Positions 41,655-51,121 of a stretch of DNA of 64,000 nt are shown in pieces. Every line of letters starts with the position of its first letter. Position 1 is the stretch's first letter. Where the stretch lies: the NCBI GenBank assembly GCA_018694115.1, contig JABHNB010000005.1, positions 91,692-155,691 of the forward strand, given 5' to 3'. This DNA is from an archaeon. Its GTDB lineage: Archaea; Nanobdellota; Nanobdellia; Pacearchaeales; GW2011-AR1. The position numbers were made by a program, and so were the translations under genes. The notes under the pieces are model-generated. The model saw nothing but the letters and a program-made list of their open reading frames with translations. It made no database searches and was not told the DNA's origin.

Positions 41655-42406
41655 ATGGGGAAATTTCTTTGATGGCCGCAGGACCATTTGTTAGGGAATT
41701 TATGTTTACAGTTCTAAGAACAATTCATTCCCAGAATATTTGTTATGATGATAAAGTATGTATTAATGCAGATTTAGTTCCAAGAGTTTCAGAAAGAGTA
41801 ATGCATGCTTCCATGAAGGAAAGAGAAGTAAGGCCAAAAACAAAAGAACTAAGAGAAGAAATAAAAATGCAAGAATCAATTTTACAGCAACCAATTTCTC
41901 CACCCTCCAGGCTCAAAAAAGTTTCCCCGCAACAACCGCCCCAGCCTCCAAAACCTCAACGGGCAATGCAAGAACCTCCACTTCCACCCCCCGCTCCAGC
42001 CCAACAGCCAATTCAACAACCCCCCCAATCACAAGCCACACCACAGATGCTTCCGCCACAAGCCGCAGGCAGGCCTGGCGCCCCATCCCAAGATTATGGT
42101 AGAATCAACGCATTACTAAGTGATCCCTCAGTTTCGTCCATTGAATCTTCCGGACCCGGAAAACCAATCGTGATTATTAGGGCAGGTCAAAGACAATTTA
42201 CAAAAATCTCACTTAATCCGGTGGAGACAAAAGCACTCCTAGAAAAGATCGCAGATTCCGCACACGTCCCATTGATGGAGGGAGTCTTCAGAGCAGCAGT
42301 AGATAACTTTGTAATCAACGCAGTAGTATCCGAGATGATCGGATCAAAGTTTGTAATTAAGAAGCAGACCCCCTATGGATTATTAGAACCCGCGCAACAA
42401 AGGTAG
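41651..42406 (+). CDS. Hypothetical protein with Pro/Gln-rich linker
   Basis: 251 residues. N-terminal part (about 1-75) helical, a long PPQPPKPQ-type linker (about 85-145), and a compact C-terminal domain (VSSIESSGPGKPIVIIRAGQ, TKALLEKIADSAHVPLMEG). The architecture suggests two domains tethered by a flexible linker. No family recognised; coupled to the preceding gene. Confidence 0.55.
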   Translation: MNGEISLMAAGPFVREFMFTVLRTIHSQNICYDDKVCINADLVPRVSERVMHASMKEREVRPKTKELREEIKMQESILQQPISPPSRLKKVSPQQPPQPPKPQRAMQEPPLPPPAPAQQPIQQPPQSQATPQMLPPQAAGRPGAPSQDYGRINALLSDPSVSSIESSGPGKPIVIIRAGQRQFTKISLNPVETKALLEKIADSAHVPLMEGVFRAAVDNFVINAVVSEMIGSKFVIKKQTPYGLLEPAQQR

Positions 42407-42436
42407 ATTTAAAAGATAAAAAAACCATTTTATTCT

Positions 42437-42718
42437 ATGCAAGATAAAATAACTCCAGAAAAGCTTGAAAAGTATTTCAAACTAACTAGCTGTGCACTTG
42501 CTCAGGTAAAAGAAAATATAATTGAAGGAAAAGAAGAAGGGGCAAAAGAGATAATTGACATGGTTTCAAACTACTTATCTGATGCAAAACACTTTGAAGG
42601 AAAAGAAGATTTAGTAAATGCATTTGCAGCATTAAACTATGCACACGGATGGCTAGACTCCGGAGTTAGGTTAAAAATCTTTGACGTTAACGACGATAAA
42701 CTTTTTACGGTTTGTTGA
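42437..42718 (+). CDS. DUF357 family protein
   Basis: 93 residues, helical, with the family block SNYLSDAKHFEGKEDLV and FAALNYAHGWLDSGVRLKIF. DUF357 is an archaeal family of unknown function. Stands alone before the P-loop gene. Confidence 0.85.
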   Translation: MQDKITPEKLEKYFKLTSCALAQVKENIIEGKEEGAKEIIDMVSNYLSDAKHFEGKEDLVNAFAALNYAHGWLDSGVRLKIFDVNDDKLFTVC

Positions 42719-42740
42719 CCCCACAAAAATATATATTCCC

Positions 42741-42761
42741 TATCACAATAATCTTTAAAAG
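42741..42761 (+). promoter_or_regulatory. ATCACAATAAT motif plus TATA-like box
   Basis: TATCACAATAATCTTTAAAA, followed by the ATG at 42783, about 25 nt beyond the TATA part. Drives the P-loop-deoC-gp88-like unit. Confidence 0.6.
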
Positions 42762-42782
42762 AACAAACTTCCCAGCAATATC

Positions 42783-43847
42783 ATGGCAGCAAAGATCATT
42801 GTAGTGACCGGGATCTCGGGAAGTGGAAGTAAAGAATTCTGTGAAAAATATCAGCCAGAAGGAAAGAAGGTAAAAATCTATAAAACTGGTGAAATGGTTT
42901 ACAATCTTGCACAAGATGATCCTACGAGTCCTCCAATTCCTTCAGAAAATCTTCTAAACTTGCCCCCAGAAGTGATGGCATATCTTACAAGAGAAACCTT
43001 TGCACAGATTCTTGCTAACCTTGAGGAAGATCAAAAGAATTACGATAGAATAATTATCGATACACACGCTCAGTTTTTCTGGGATCACATCTTCCACAAT
43101 GCATTTGACTGGGATTACCTAGAGGGAATACCTATTGATCTGTTTATTACAATTATTGATAAGCCTTCCAGTATAAGTAAGGCCCAGGAACTTCGAGGAG
43201 ACGGACGTTCACAAAAGAATGATTATCGGGATCTTCTACTTTGGCAAAATGTAGAGGTTAATACAACTCAGGGATGGGCAAGCCGTTTCAAAAAGCCAAT
43301 GTACGTTCTTTCAAGAAGGCAAAATCCTTCAGTAATTGATAGCCTTCTAGACAACTGGTTCTTCATTTATGCGAGTTTCCCAATGACTGATGCTGATGAA
43401 GAGACAACAAGGAAGATCAATGAGTTTAAAGAAAGATTAAGAAATCTTAGAAAAGAAATTGATGGGCAAGAGACTCCGATAATCGATCCAGCAGATATCG
43501 ATGTAGAAGAAGATCAAATTCTTGGAGAGAAGGTACTGGACGCAATTAATACCCACACAGTACACCGAGATCTTTACTGGGATATCAGACAAGCAACTCA
43601 CGTAATTTCAATCTATCCGGATGAGAAGTCTCCGTTATCCAAGGGAGTAAGTGATGAGGATACAAAAGCAATGCTGACTGGGAAGTTTGTAAGTGTAATC
43701 TATCCAAAAACACGGAGAAGCCCATTCATGGATATTGCTCATGAAGTATTTACAAACGAAGAAGAATTCTTCGAGTACTTCAAAAAGAAAATGGCTGAAG
43801 ACCTTAAGAGGTTCAAGCGAAAGAACGATTCAAACGAAAATGAGTAA
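42783..43847 (+). CDS. P-loop nucleotide-binding protein (adenylate-kinase-like)
   Basis: 354 residues. IIVVTGISGSGSKEFCEKY at the start resembles Walker A, but the Lys is displaced by one (GISGSGSK rather than GxxxxGK). RIIIDTHAQFFW near 85 fits a Walker B-like strand, and LFITIIDKP a following strand. The C-terminal half (about 210-354) is helical and uncharacterised. Kinase activity is uncertain because of the altered loop. Overlaps the deoC start by 8 nt. Confidence 0.6.
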   Translation: MAAKIIVVTGISGSGSKEFCEKYQPEGKKVKIYKTGEMVYNLAQDDPTSPPIPSENLLNLPPEVMAYLTRETFAQILANLEEDQKNYDRIIIDTHAQFFWDHIFHNAFDWDYLEGIPIDLFITIIDKPSSISKAQELRGDGRSQKNDYRDLLLWQNVEVNTTQGWASRFKKPMYVLSRRQNPSVIDSLLDNWFFIYASFPMTDADEETTRKINEFKERLRNLRKEIDGQETPIIDPADIDVEEDQILGEKVLDAINTHTVHRDLYWDIRQATHVISIYPDEKSPLSKGVSDEDTKAMLTGKFVSVIYPKTRRSPFMDIAHEVFTNEEEFFEYFKKKMAEDLKRFKRKNDSNENE

Positions 43848-44631
43848 TATAAAAACAATTAATGAGTTGACTCCGGGAGAGATTGCTTCAATCTGCGATC
43901 ATACATTTCTAGAACGTGCAGAATGCTACAGAACCATCGTTGAAAAAGGGCAGAGCGGGGTAAGAATGTATCGAGAGGCATTCGACAACTTTCTAAGGGG
44001 AACAATTCATGGGGAACACGTCCCATATGCCGTTTGTATCCAGCCGGAGGAAGTTGAGCATGCAAAAGAGATCATCGGTTCAAGAGGAATAAAAATCGCT
44101 TCAGTAATCGGATTTCCAGAGGGGCCAAAGTATAGTACCGAGTTTAAAATAGGAAGATTGGAAGATGTTGCAGATGCGGGGGCCGATGAAATAGACTTTG
44201 TTGCAAATTATGATTTGGCAAGGGCAGAGGATTACCATTTAATTGCTGAAGAATTTAGTAAGATCGGACAGATTGCCCAAGAATACGGAGTATTAAGCAA
44301 AGTGATTTTAGAGACTTCAGAGCTAACTTATGATCAAGTCAGAGAAGTTTGTGAAATCGCGAACGAAAATCACCTGGACTTTGTAAAAACTTCAACAGGA
44401 TTTGGTTCTGGTGGAGCAACCGTAGATGATTTAGAAATAATGAGAAACAGTTTCTCCAAGGGAGTTAAGGCTTCCGGAGGAATAACTCCTGAGAACCTAC
44501 ATAGTATGTTATACGCCATGTCCGGAAGATCTGACGGAAAGATAGATTTAGACCCAATGAAAATCAGAATTGGTGAAAGCTCACTTCTAAAAAAGCTAGC
44601 AGGAGAAAATGGTTCGGAATCTGGTTATTAA
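43840..44631 (+). CDS. deoC: Deoxyribose-phosphate aldolase
   Basis: 263 residues from the ATG at 43840, inside the end of the previous gene; the longer frame has no coding character. TIM-barrel motifs: CDHTFLERAEC, SVIGFPEGPKYS, ADEIDFVANYD, the Schiff-base Lys in DFVKTSTGFGSGGA and the second Lys in VKASGGI. Splits 2-deoxyribose-5-phosphate into glyceraldehyde-3-phosphate and acetaldehyde, feeding nucleoside sugars into central metabolism. Confidence 0.92.
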   Translation: MSNIKTINELTPGEIASICDHTFLERAECYRTIVEKGQSGVRMYREAFDNFLRGTIHGEHVPYAVCIQPEEVEHAKEIIGSRGIKIASVIGFPEGPKYSTEFKIGRLEDVADAGADEIDFVANYDLARAEDYHLIAEEFSKIGQIAQEYGVLSKVILETSELTYDQVREVCEIANENHLDFVKTSTGFGSGGATVDDLEIMRNSFSKGVKASGGITPENLHSMLYAMSGRSDGKIDLDPMKIRIGESSLLKKLAGENGSESGY

Positions 44632-45205
44632 AGGAAACTCCAAAATGGGCCCAAATGTCGGAATCTTTAATCTTCCTGCAAAAAAAACATGTACTCCCAC
44701 TCATTGGTGTCTTAAGGGAAAAAATGGAAAGCCTGCGTGCTATGCTCTAAGAAACAATTTTCAATTTCCTTCAGTGATCGCTGCAGCAAAAGAAAGATTA
44801 AGACTTTCGAGAAGAAATGATTTTGTAAATTTAATGGCTCAAGAGATAAACCAGAAAAAGATAGAATTTTTTAGGTGGCATTCCTCCGGAGATTTTTATA
44901 GCGAATCTTATGTGCAAAAAGTCTCAGATATTGTGGCTGCTTGTCCAGATACATTATTTAGAACAACCACCAGAAGGAGGGATCTAACTGCCCCCATAGT
45001 AAAGCTAGCACAACTACCAAATATAATCGTCAGAGAAAGTCTTGATGATGAAAGACCGACTCCTGAAATGGGGCTACCCTTTGCAGCAATCGGCCATCTG
45101 GATATTGTCAAGCAAGGTAATTCATATGAATGTCAAAATCTCTGTCCAAAATGTGATTATCACTGTTGGAAAGAGCCTACTGATATGCACTTTCAAGAAC
45201 ATTAG
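44609..45205 (+). CDS. Gp88-like Cys-containing protein
   Basis: 198 residues, overlapping deoC by 23 nt. NSKMGPNVGIFNLPAKKTC, CTPTHWCLKGKNGKPACYA, FFRWHSSGDFYSESYVQKV, LFRTTTRRRDL and a C-terminal CQNLCPKCDYHCW. The order NSK..G, TC...C...CYA, R.H.SGDF.S..Y matches the gene product 88 family known from phages. The Cys clusters suggest a metal or Fe-S site. Function is not established. Confidence 0.65.
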   Translation: MVRNLVIKGNSKMGPNVGIFNLPAKKTCTPTHWCLKGKNGKPACYALRNNFQFPSVIAAAKERLRLSRRNDFVNLMAQEINQKKIEFFRWHSSGDFYSESYVQKVSDIVAACPDTLFRTTTRRRDLTAPIVKLAQLPNIIVRESLDDERPTPEMGLPFAAIGHLDIVKQGNSYECQNLCPKCDYHCWKEPTDMHFQEH

Positions 45206-45249
45206 GCCTAAATAAGAATCTTTAAATAAGAATCTTCATTTATATCAAC

Positions 45250-45930
45250 ATGAAAAAGTGGGTGATGAGTCTAGGTGGTAGCCAGATTGTTCCAGATAAA
45301 GTAGATTATAAATTTCTAAAGAGGTTTAGGGATCTCATCGAGAGTCATCCCTCCCAGAAGTTTGTTGTAGTAACTGGTGGCGGATCAATAGCAAGAAAGT
45401 ACATTACCGCATTGAGAAAACTTGGAAGTTCTAACAAGAAACAAGCCCTAACGGGGATTGCGATAACGAGACTCAATGCAGGACTTCTTGCAAAATTCTT
45501 TGGAGTAAAAGCAAATGAGATAATTCCAAAAAACATGACGAAAGTAAAGAATCTTCTAAACAAAAATCAAGTCGTTTTCTGTGGCGGACTAAGATACAAA
45601 AAGAAAAGTACTTCTGATGGAACTGCAGCAAAACTCGCAGTTAAGCTCAAAACCCCCTTCATAAACATCACTAATGTCAAAGGCCTATACACCTCGAATC
45701 CAAAAACTAATAAGAATGCAAAATTTATCAAAAAAATCTCTTGGAAAAAGTTCGATGAAATCGCAAGCAAGATAAAGTTCAAAGCAGGACAACACTTCGT
45801 TCTAGATCAAAAAGCAGCAAAGATAATTCTAAAGAATAAGGTCCCAACCTACATCGTAGGATCTCTAGATGATGTAGATAAGATTCTCCAAGGCAAAAAG
45901 AATTTCCAGGGGACAATTATTAGTGGGTAA
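45250..45930 (+). CDS. pyrH: UMP kinase, archaeal type
   Basis: 226 residues, amino-acid-kinase fold: MSLGGSQIVP, VVVTGGGSIARKYI, GIAITRLNAGLLAKFFG, DGTAAKLAVKLKTPFINIT, GLYTSNPKT. Phosphorylates UMP to UDP. Followed after 5 nt by the RNase P protein gene. Confidence 0.88.
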   Translation: MKKWVMSLGGSQIVPDKVDYKFLKRFRDLIESHPSQKFVVVTGGGSIARKYITALRKLGSSNKKQALTGIAITRLNAGLLAKFFGVKANEIIPKNMTKVKNLLNKNQVVFCGGLRYKKKSTSDGTAAKLAVKLKTPFINITNVKGLYTSNPKTNKNAKFIKKISWKKFDEIASKIKFKAGQHFVLDQKAAKIILKNKVPTYIVGSLDDVDKILQGKKNFQGTIISG

Positions 45931-45935
45931 TCAAC

Positions 45936-46445
45936 ATGAAACTAAAAAAAATCTCATCAAAAGCAGATCTTTCAGTCAAAGATTCCAGCGAAGGATATCT
46001 TATAAACGCGCCAGAAAAAGAAGCAAGAAGAATTATTGAATCTCTAAAACAAAAAAAGTCAAACAAAATTATTGCAATCCTTGGACGGGACGACGCATTC
46101 AATCGCAGAGCAATAGAAACACTGAAGATCAACTACCTGTTCTCGCCGGAACTGGGAGATAGAAAGGACACATTAAAACAGAGAGATTCTGGACTTAACC
46201 ACGTTCTCGCAAAACTCGCAAAAGAAAAAGGCATCCAAATTGTAATTGATTTTGATGAAGTTAGCAAGTTGAAAGGAAAGGAGAAAGCACTAAGAATCGC
46301 AAGGGTTATTCAGAACATTAAGATTTGTAGAAAAGCTAAATGCGGAATTAAGATAATCGGAAATGCGGAAGAAAAAGAATTGAAAAGCTTTGGCACTAGC
46401 TTGGGGATGTCAAGCCCACAAACTGCAAATTGTTGCAACTTCTAG
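45936..46445 (+). CDS. rnp3: RNase P protein component 3 (Rpp30)
   Basis: 169 residues, shorter than typical Rpp30 (about 210-240). Recognised by IIAILGRDDAFNRRAIETL, LSPELGDRKDTLKQRDSGLNHVLAKLA and IKIIGNAEEKELKSFGTSLGM, matching the PHP-like TIM-barrel motifs. Supports RNase P RNA in tRNA 5' maturation. Confidence 0.85.
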   Translation: MKLKKISSKADLSVKDSSEGYLINAPEKEARRIIESLKQKKSNKIIAILGRDDAFNRRAIETLKINYLFSPELGDRKDTLKQRDSGLNHVLAKLAKEKGIQIVIDFDEVSKLKGKEKALRIARVIQNIKICRKAKCGIKIIGNAEEKELKSFGTSLGMSSPQTANCCNF

Positions 46446-46492
46446 GCTACTCAAAAACATATAAAAAGCATAATATCCTCCCTTTAGTGAAG

Positions 46493-48247
46493 ATGGTGGA
46501 CATATCAGCTATAACCGGTTTTGCAGTAAGTGGATTCTCAAATGTTGTAGATCATATTTCTGCCCTTCCAACGAGTGAGGCAATTATTTTCGATATAGCA
46601 ATCATTCTAATTATCTGTGCAGTCTTCGCATTTATCGCGAGAATGCTTCGACAGCCACTAATTCCTGCTTACGTTCTTGCCGGTCTTATTATTGGGCCAC
46701 TAGTTCTAGGATTCATAAAAAATACTGAGCTTATACTCGCCTTTTCCGAGATCGGAATAGCATTCTTGTTATTCACCGCCGGATTAGAAATCTCCTTTAG
46801 AAAGATCAAGGAAGCGAACTTGAAGAAGATTGCTATAACCGGAGTCCTTCAAGTTGCAGCAATCTTCGGAATCGCAATCTTCGCAGGAAAATTCTTAGAA
46901 CTTACCATGATGCAATCAGTTTACATCGGTATCGTTATGGCTTTCGGTTCAACAATGGTTGTCATCAAACTTCTTGCAGACAAGGGGGAACTAGTAACTC
47001 TTTATGGTCGACTTATCTTAGGAATACTTCTTTTACAAGATCTTGTAGCAATCTTAGCCATCGTCGTTTTCATGTCTGGCGGATTTGCAATATCCCCCAT
47101 CGTGGCAGCAATTCTGAAATTAGTGGCCATACTTGTCATTGCATTCGTTCTTCAGAAATATGTTCTTAACAAACTATTCAAATTTGCAGCAAGGTCTACA
47201 GAACTTCTGCTCTTGTCATCATTAGCAGTATTGTTCCTTTTCATCATCCTAACATATGTTGCAGACCTCTCAATTGTTATTGGGGCATTCATCGCAGGTG
47301 TTTCTCTTGCAAACTCTCCATTTAAGCTCGAATTAGAATCTAGGATAACTCCACTTAGGGATTTCTTTGCAATTCTATTCTTCGTAGCACTAGGTATGCA
47401 AGTAGTTTTCTCTGGAGTTGGTCAGTACATGAATCTCTTCTGGTTCTTAATTGCTGGAGCAATAATTCTCAAACCAATCATAACAATAATCTTTCTAAGA
47501 ATAACTGGTTATAGGCCAAGAACAAGTTTCTTGACTGCAATCTCTCTTGCACAACTATCAGAATTCTCTCTGATAATCGGGATGTTGGGTGTAACTCTTG
47601 GAGTAATCAATATGGAAATATTCTCAACAATTATACTGGCAACAATCCTAACAATGGCATTAACTCCGTACCTCATTAAATACAAGAATTCACTTTATCA
47701 ATTCTTCAAATATCCTATGAAGGTTTTCAAATTCCTGCCAATGTATGAGAACTTAGAATACAAATCAGAACATCAAAAGAGTATACTTCTTATTGGGGCA
47801 CATCGGATGGGCAGCGTACTTCTAAAGGAACTAATGAAAAAGAAGGAAGAAGTCTTAGTAATCGATTATAATCCCGAAATTATTAGCGCACTAATGAAAA
47901 AGAAAATCTCCGCAATCTATGGAGATATTTGTAGTCCCGAGGTTATTAAGAAGGTAGGCACAGAAAAACTCAAAATGGCCATCAGCACAGTTCCGGATTA
48001 CGATCAAAATATACACCTTCTAAAGAAGATCAAAGCAGAAAATCCGGATGTAAGAGTTATTGTGACTGCAACAAGAATTAGTGAAGCTCTTCATTTCTAT
48101 GATATTGGGGCAGACTACGTAATCATGCCAAAAATCGTTGCAGGAGAGGAAATCGTTGGAATAATGAGGGATAGCAAAGATGCTCTCAAGAAAGCCAAGA
48201 AAAACCATCTCAAGCATTTGAAGGATATCCATAATGTTTTATTTTGA
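46493..48247 (+). CDS. Kef-type monovalent cation/proton antiporter with RCK_N domain
   Basis: 584 residues from the ATG at 46493, after a TATA-like CATATAAAAAG at 46458-46468. About twelve transmembrane helices with FLLFTAGLEISFRKIK and LGMQVVFSG, then from about residue 425 a Rossmann domain ILLIGAHRMGSVLLKEL, VLVIDYNPEI (NAD-binding RCK_N). Exchanges K+ or Na+ for protons. Confidence 0.88.
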   Translation: MVDISAITGFAVSGFSNVVDHISALPTSEAIIFDIAIILIICAVFAFIARMLRQPLIPAYVLAGLIIGPLVLGFIKNTELILAFSEIGIAFLLFTAGLEISFRKIKEANLKKIAITGVLQVAAIFGIAIFAGKFLELTMMQSVYIGIVMAFGSTMVVIKLLADKGELVTLYGRLILGILLLQDLVAILAIVVFMSGGFAISPIVAAILKLVAILVIAFVLQKYVLNKLFKFAARSTELLLLSSLAVLFLFIILTYVADLSIVIGAFIAGVSLANSPFKLELESRITPLRDFFAILFFVALGMQVVFSGVGQYMNLFWFLIAGAIILKPIITIIFLRITGYRPRTSFLTAISLAQLSEFSLIIGMLGVTLGVINMEIFSTIILATILTMALTPYLIKYKNSLYQFFKYPMKVFKFLPMYENLEYKSEHQKSILLIGAHRMGSVLLKELMKKKEEVLVIDYNPEIISALMKKKISAIYGDICSPEVIKKVGTEKLKMAISTVPDYDQNIHLLKKIKAENPDVRVIVTATRISEALHFYDIGADYVIMPKIVAGEEIVGIMRDSKDALKKAKKNHLKHLKDIHNVLF

Positions 48248-48323
48248 TAAAAGTTCTGATTAAAAGAATTCCAAATGAAGATATCAACAAAAGATTTATA
48301 TACCTAGTAAGACTGTTCTTACC

Positions 48324-48593
48324 ATGGCTCAAATTGGCATAACAAAAATGAGTTCTAAGGGACAGGTCGTGATTCCCTTAGAAATGAGAGGAAACATCGG
48401 AGAGGGAGATAAATTAATAGTTATGACAAACCAAGGACAGATTATTCTAAAAAAAGCTGATGATTTTGATAAGAATATTGAAGGAGATTTGAAATTTGCA
48501 AAACGGACGGAGGAGGCGTGGAAATCCTATGACCTAGGAGAGTTTACCTCTATGGATTCCGAAAAATTTCTTGAAGAAATGGAAAAATGGTGA
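48324..48593 (+). CDS. AbrB/SpoVT-type antitoxin
   Basis: 89 residues. ITKMSSKGQVVIPLEMRGNIG is the swapped-hairpin AbrB DNA-binding motif. Overlaps the toxin-like gene by 7 nt. TATA-like TTTATATACC at 48296. Confidence 0.85.
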   Translation: MAQIGITKMSSKGQVVIPLEMRGNIGEGDKLIVMTNQGQIILKKADDFDKNIEGDLKFAKRTEEAWKSYDLGEFTSMDSEKFLEEMEKW

Positions 48594-48835
48594 ATGTAAA
48601 TTTTCATCCTAAATTCAAACAAAAAGTTAGCAAACTGAAAGATTCACATTTATTAGGAAAAGTAAAGAAACAAATTAAGAAAATAATTGAAAATCCCCAT
48701 GTGGGTAAACCTATGAGAAACATTCGGAAAGGAACCCGGGAGGTTTATATTAGTCCATTTAGACTTTCATATGCTTATCTTGAATCCGAAAGGAAAATAA
48801 TAATTTTAGATTTATATCACAAGGATAAACAATAA
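48587..48835 (+). CDS. RelE/ParE-type toxin
   Basis: 82 residues: HPKFKQKVSKLKDSHLLGKV, NPHVGKPMRNIRKGTREVYIS, FRLSYAYLESERKIIILDLYHKDKQ, the compact RelE/ParE fold with basic catalytic residues near the end. Likely an mRNA interferase held by the AbrB-type partner. Confidence 0.82.
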   Translation: MVNVNFHPKFKQKVSKLKDSHLLGKVKKQIKKIIENPHVGKPMRNIRKGTREVYISPFRLSYAYLESERKIIILDLYHKDKQ

Positions 48836-48880
48836 CAACCCATTCCTAAACTTTAAATAATCCCTCCACCACCCCTAAAC

Positions 48881-50422
48881 ATGGCCGATGAACAATTAAT
48901 TATTGAGTCGCTTTCCCCAATTGAAAGAAAGACTATTCCAGTACTTAGTGAAGACTCACAAACTGTAGGGGAAGTAACAAAGAAATCTGATCAAGATAAA
49001 ACAACCACACTTAGGGCAATAGAATACCTAAAGACAAAGGAACTTGTTGAAACGGACACCAAAGAAAAGAAAGTAATCGATCTTGGAATCCTCGGAGTTA
49101 ACTATCTAAAAAAGCAACTTCCAGAGAGAGCACTTCTAGACAAACTATCAGAAAAGAAATCTATCCTAATTGGAGAAATAAAAAATGTTTGTAATCTCAA
49201 CGATAACGAAGCAAAAATCGCTCTTGGAACACTAAAGAGAAAGGCACTTATCGAAATCAAGCAAGGAAAAATTCATCTAAGTGCAAAATCCAGTGAGATT
49301 GCAAAAAAAATGCTTGAAGAATTATTCCTCGAAAAACTCCCAATTGATCTTGAAGCACTAGAACCTCAGGACAAACTTGCATTTCAGAATTTAAAGTCAA
49401 GAAAGGAAATTATCCAAATAGTTGATGAAAAAAAGATCTCTGTTAAGCTTACAGAACTTGGAAAGAAAATTTCCAAAAAAAATCTAGACAGCAATCTAAT
49501 AGAGCAACTAACTCCTAAGATGATAAAGCAATCTGCATGGAAAGGAAAGAAATTCCGAAGATATGATATTACCTCTCCAGTACCTAGAGTTTACGGTGGA
49601 AAAAGACATTTTACAAATCAAGCAATCGACCATGCAAAATCTATCTGGTTAGAAATGGGATTTAAGGAAATGACCGGAAATCTAGTCGAGACGGGATTCT
49701 GGGTGTTCGATACGCTATTCACCGCACAAGATCATCCAGTAAGGGAAATGCAAGATACTTTTTACATAGAAGGATTGACTGGAAAACTTCCAGAGAAGTG
49801 TAAGAATAAGGAAGAGTGCGTAATTTTCAAAACAAAACAATCCCATGAGGGCGGAGTTGACGGCTCTAAGGGATGGCAAGCCGAATGGAATGAAGAAGAT
49901 GCAAAAAGAGTTCTTTTGAGGACACATACCACCTGTTTATCTGCAAGAAAGCTAAGGGAACTAAGAGATACAAAAGAATTCCCTGCAAAATACTTCGCGA
50001 TTGGGAAATGTTTTCGTAACGAAACAGTTGACTGGTCTCATGGATTCGAATTTAATCAAACCGAAGGAATAGTCGTCGATGAAAATGCAAACTTCAGACA
50101 ATTAATTGGATATCTAACTCAGTTCTTTAAGAAAATGGGTTATGAAAAAATAAGAATTAGGCCCGCGTACTTTGCATACACAGAACCATCATTAGAGATG
50201 GATGTATTTCATCCAGTGCATAAGAAATGGGTAGAGCTTGGGGCTGCAGGAATGTTTAGACCAGAAGTTACAATCCCAATGTTCGGAAAACACATTCCAG
50301 TTTTAGCATGGGGCCCAGGATTTGATCGAATAATGACTCAATTTTTTGGAATTAATGATCTACGAGAATTGTACAAAAACGATATAACTAAACTAAGGGA
50401 AATGAAATCCTGGAGAGAATAA
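48881..50422 (+). CDS. pheS: Phenylalanyl-tRNA synthetase alpha subunit
   Basis: 513 residues, archaeal/eukaryotic type with N-terminal winged-helix repeats (about 1-200) and class II core: FKEMTGNLVETGFWVFDTLF, GKCFRNETVDWSHGFEFNQTEG (motif 2), LEMDVFHPVHKKWVELGAAG and GFDRIMTQFFGI (motif 3). TAA overlaps the mazG-like start (TAATG). Confidence 0.95.
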   Translation: MADEQLIIESLSPIERKTIPVLSEDSQTVGEVTKKSDQDKTTTLRAIEYLKTKELVETDTKEKKVIDLGILGVNYLKKQLPERALLDKLSEKKSILIGEIKNVCNLNDNEAKIALGTLKRKALIEIKQGKIHLSAKSSEIAKKMLEELFLEKLPIDLEALEPQDKLAFQNLKSRKEIIQIVDEKKISVKLTELGKKISKKNLDSNLIEQLTPKMIKQSAWKGKKFRRYDITSPVPRVYGGKRHFTNQAIDHAKSIWLEMGFKEMTGNLVETGFWVFDTLFTAQDHPVREMQDTFYIEGLTGKLPEKCKNKEECVIFKTKQSHEGGVDGSKGWQAEWNEEDAKRVLLRTHTTCLSARKLRELRDTKEFPAKYFAIGKCFRNETVDWSHGFEFNQTEGIVVDENANFRQLIGYLTQFFKKMGYEKIRIRPAYFAYTEPSLEMDVFHPVHKKWVELGAAGMFRPEVTIPMFGKHIPVLAWGPGFDRIMTQFFGINDLRELYKNDITKLREMKSWRE

Positions 50423-50769
50423 TGGAAAAAGATATGTCGTTTAAACAGCTATCAATGGAGACAAGGGAAGTCACAAAAGAATTTGCAAAGCTAGAAAAAA
50501 AGAAGTGGACTCCAGAAACGATGGCTACAGAATTATCTAAGCAGTTGGGAGAGGTGTCTAAACAAATTATGATGCTAGAAGGTAATTACATTCCGCAGAG
50601 AGATCGTCTTCCCGAGTATGCTCACTCGAAAGAACAGTTGGCAGATGAATTATCCGATGTACTTTTTATAATCTTGAGGATTGCAGACCATTATAAGATT
50701 GATTTGGAAGAAGCTCACCTAAAAGAATTAGAATTAGCTAAAAAATGGTTCAAGGAGAATCCCGCATGA
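50422..50769 (+). CDS. MazG-like nucleotide pyrophosphohydrolase (1)
   Basis: 115 residues, all-helical. ELSKQLGEVSKQIMMLE and LADELSDVLFIILRIADHY give the E-x-x-E and E-x-x-D metal motifs of MazG. Such enzymes hydrolyse (d)NTPs to NMP and pyrophosphate. Coupled to pheS by a shared base. Confidence 0.82.
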   Translation: MEKDMSFKQLSMETREVTKEFAKLEKKKWTPETMATELSKQLGEVSKQIMMLEGNYIPQRDRLPEYAHSKEQLADELSDVLFIILRIADHYKIDLEEAHLKELELAKKWFKENPA

Positions 50770-50803
50770 GAATATTAAACAATAAGTTTGGGGGAGTGAA
50801 ATA

Positions 50804-51121
50804 ATGGAAATGCATGAATTGAAAGAGTTTATCCAGGTAGAAGCAGACCGACTTGCAGAACACTTCGGACAGTCTGAGACTGAGATGAAATACCGATCTG
50901 CATTAAAACTTGCAGAGGAGTCTGGAGAATGTGTTGGAGAAGTATTAAAGCACCTGGGACTTCAAAGACAAGATAAACTAGATGCTATGGATGAAGCAGA
51001 GCTTGGGAAAGAAATGGCTGATGTGATCTTTGTAACTATGATAATGGCACAGAGATTCGGCGTAGATATTGAAAAAGCAATGAAAGATAAAATGGAAATC
51101 GTGAGGGGGAGGAATTACTAA
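50804..51121 (+). CDS. MazG-like nucleotide pyrophosphohydrolase (2)
   Basis: 105 residues: LKLAEESGECVGEVLKHLG and LGKEMADVIFVTMIMAQRFG show the same E-x-x-E/E-x-x-D pattern. A GGGGGAGTGA ribosome site precedes the ATG. TAA overlaps the pheT start (TAATG). Divergent from copy 1 in sequence, so not a recent duplicate. Confidence 0.82.
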   Translation: MEMHELKEFIQVEADRLAEHFGQSETEMKYRSALKLAEESGECVGEVLKHLGLQRQDKLDAMDEAELGKEMADVIFVTMIMAQRFGVDIEKAMKDKMEIVRGRNY

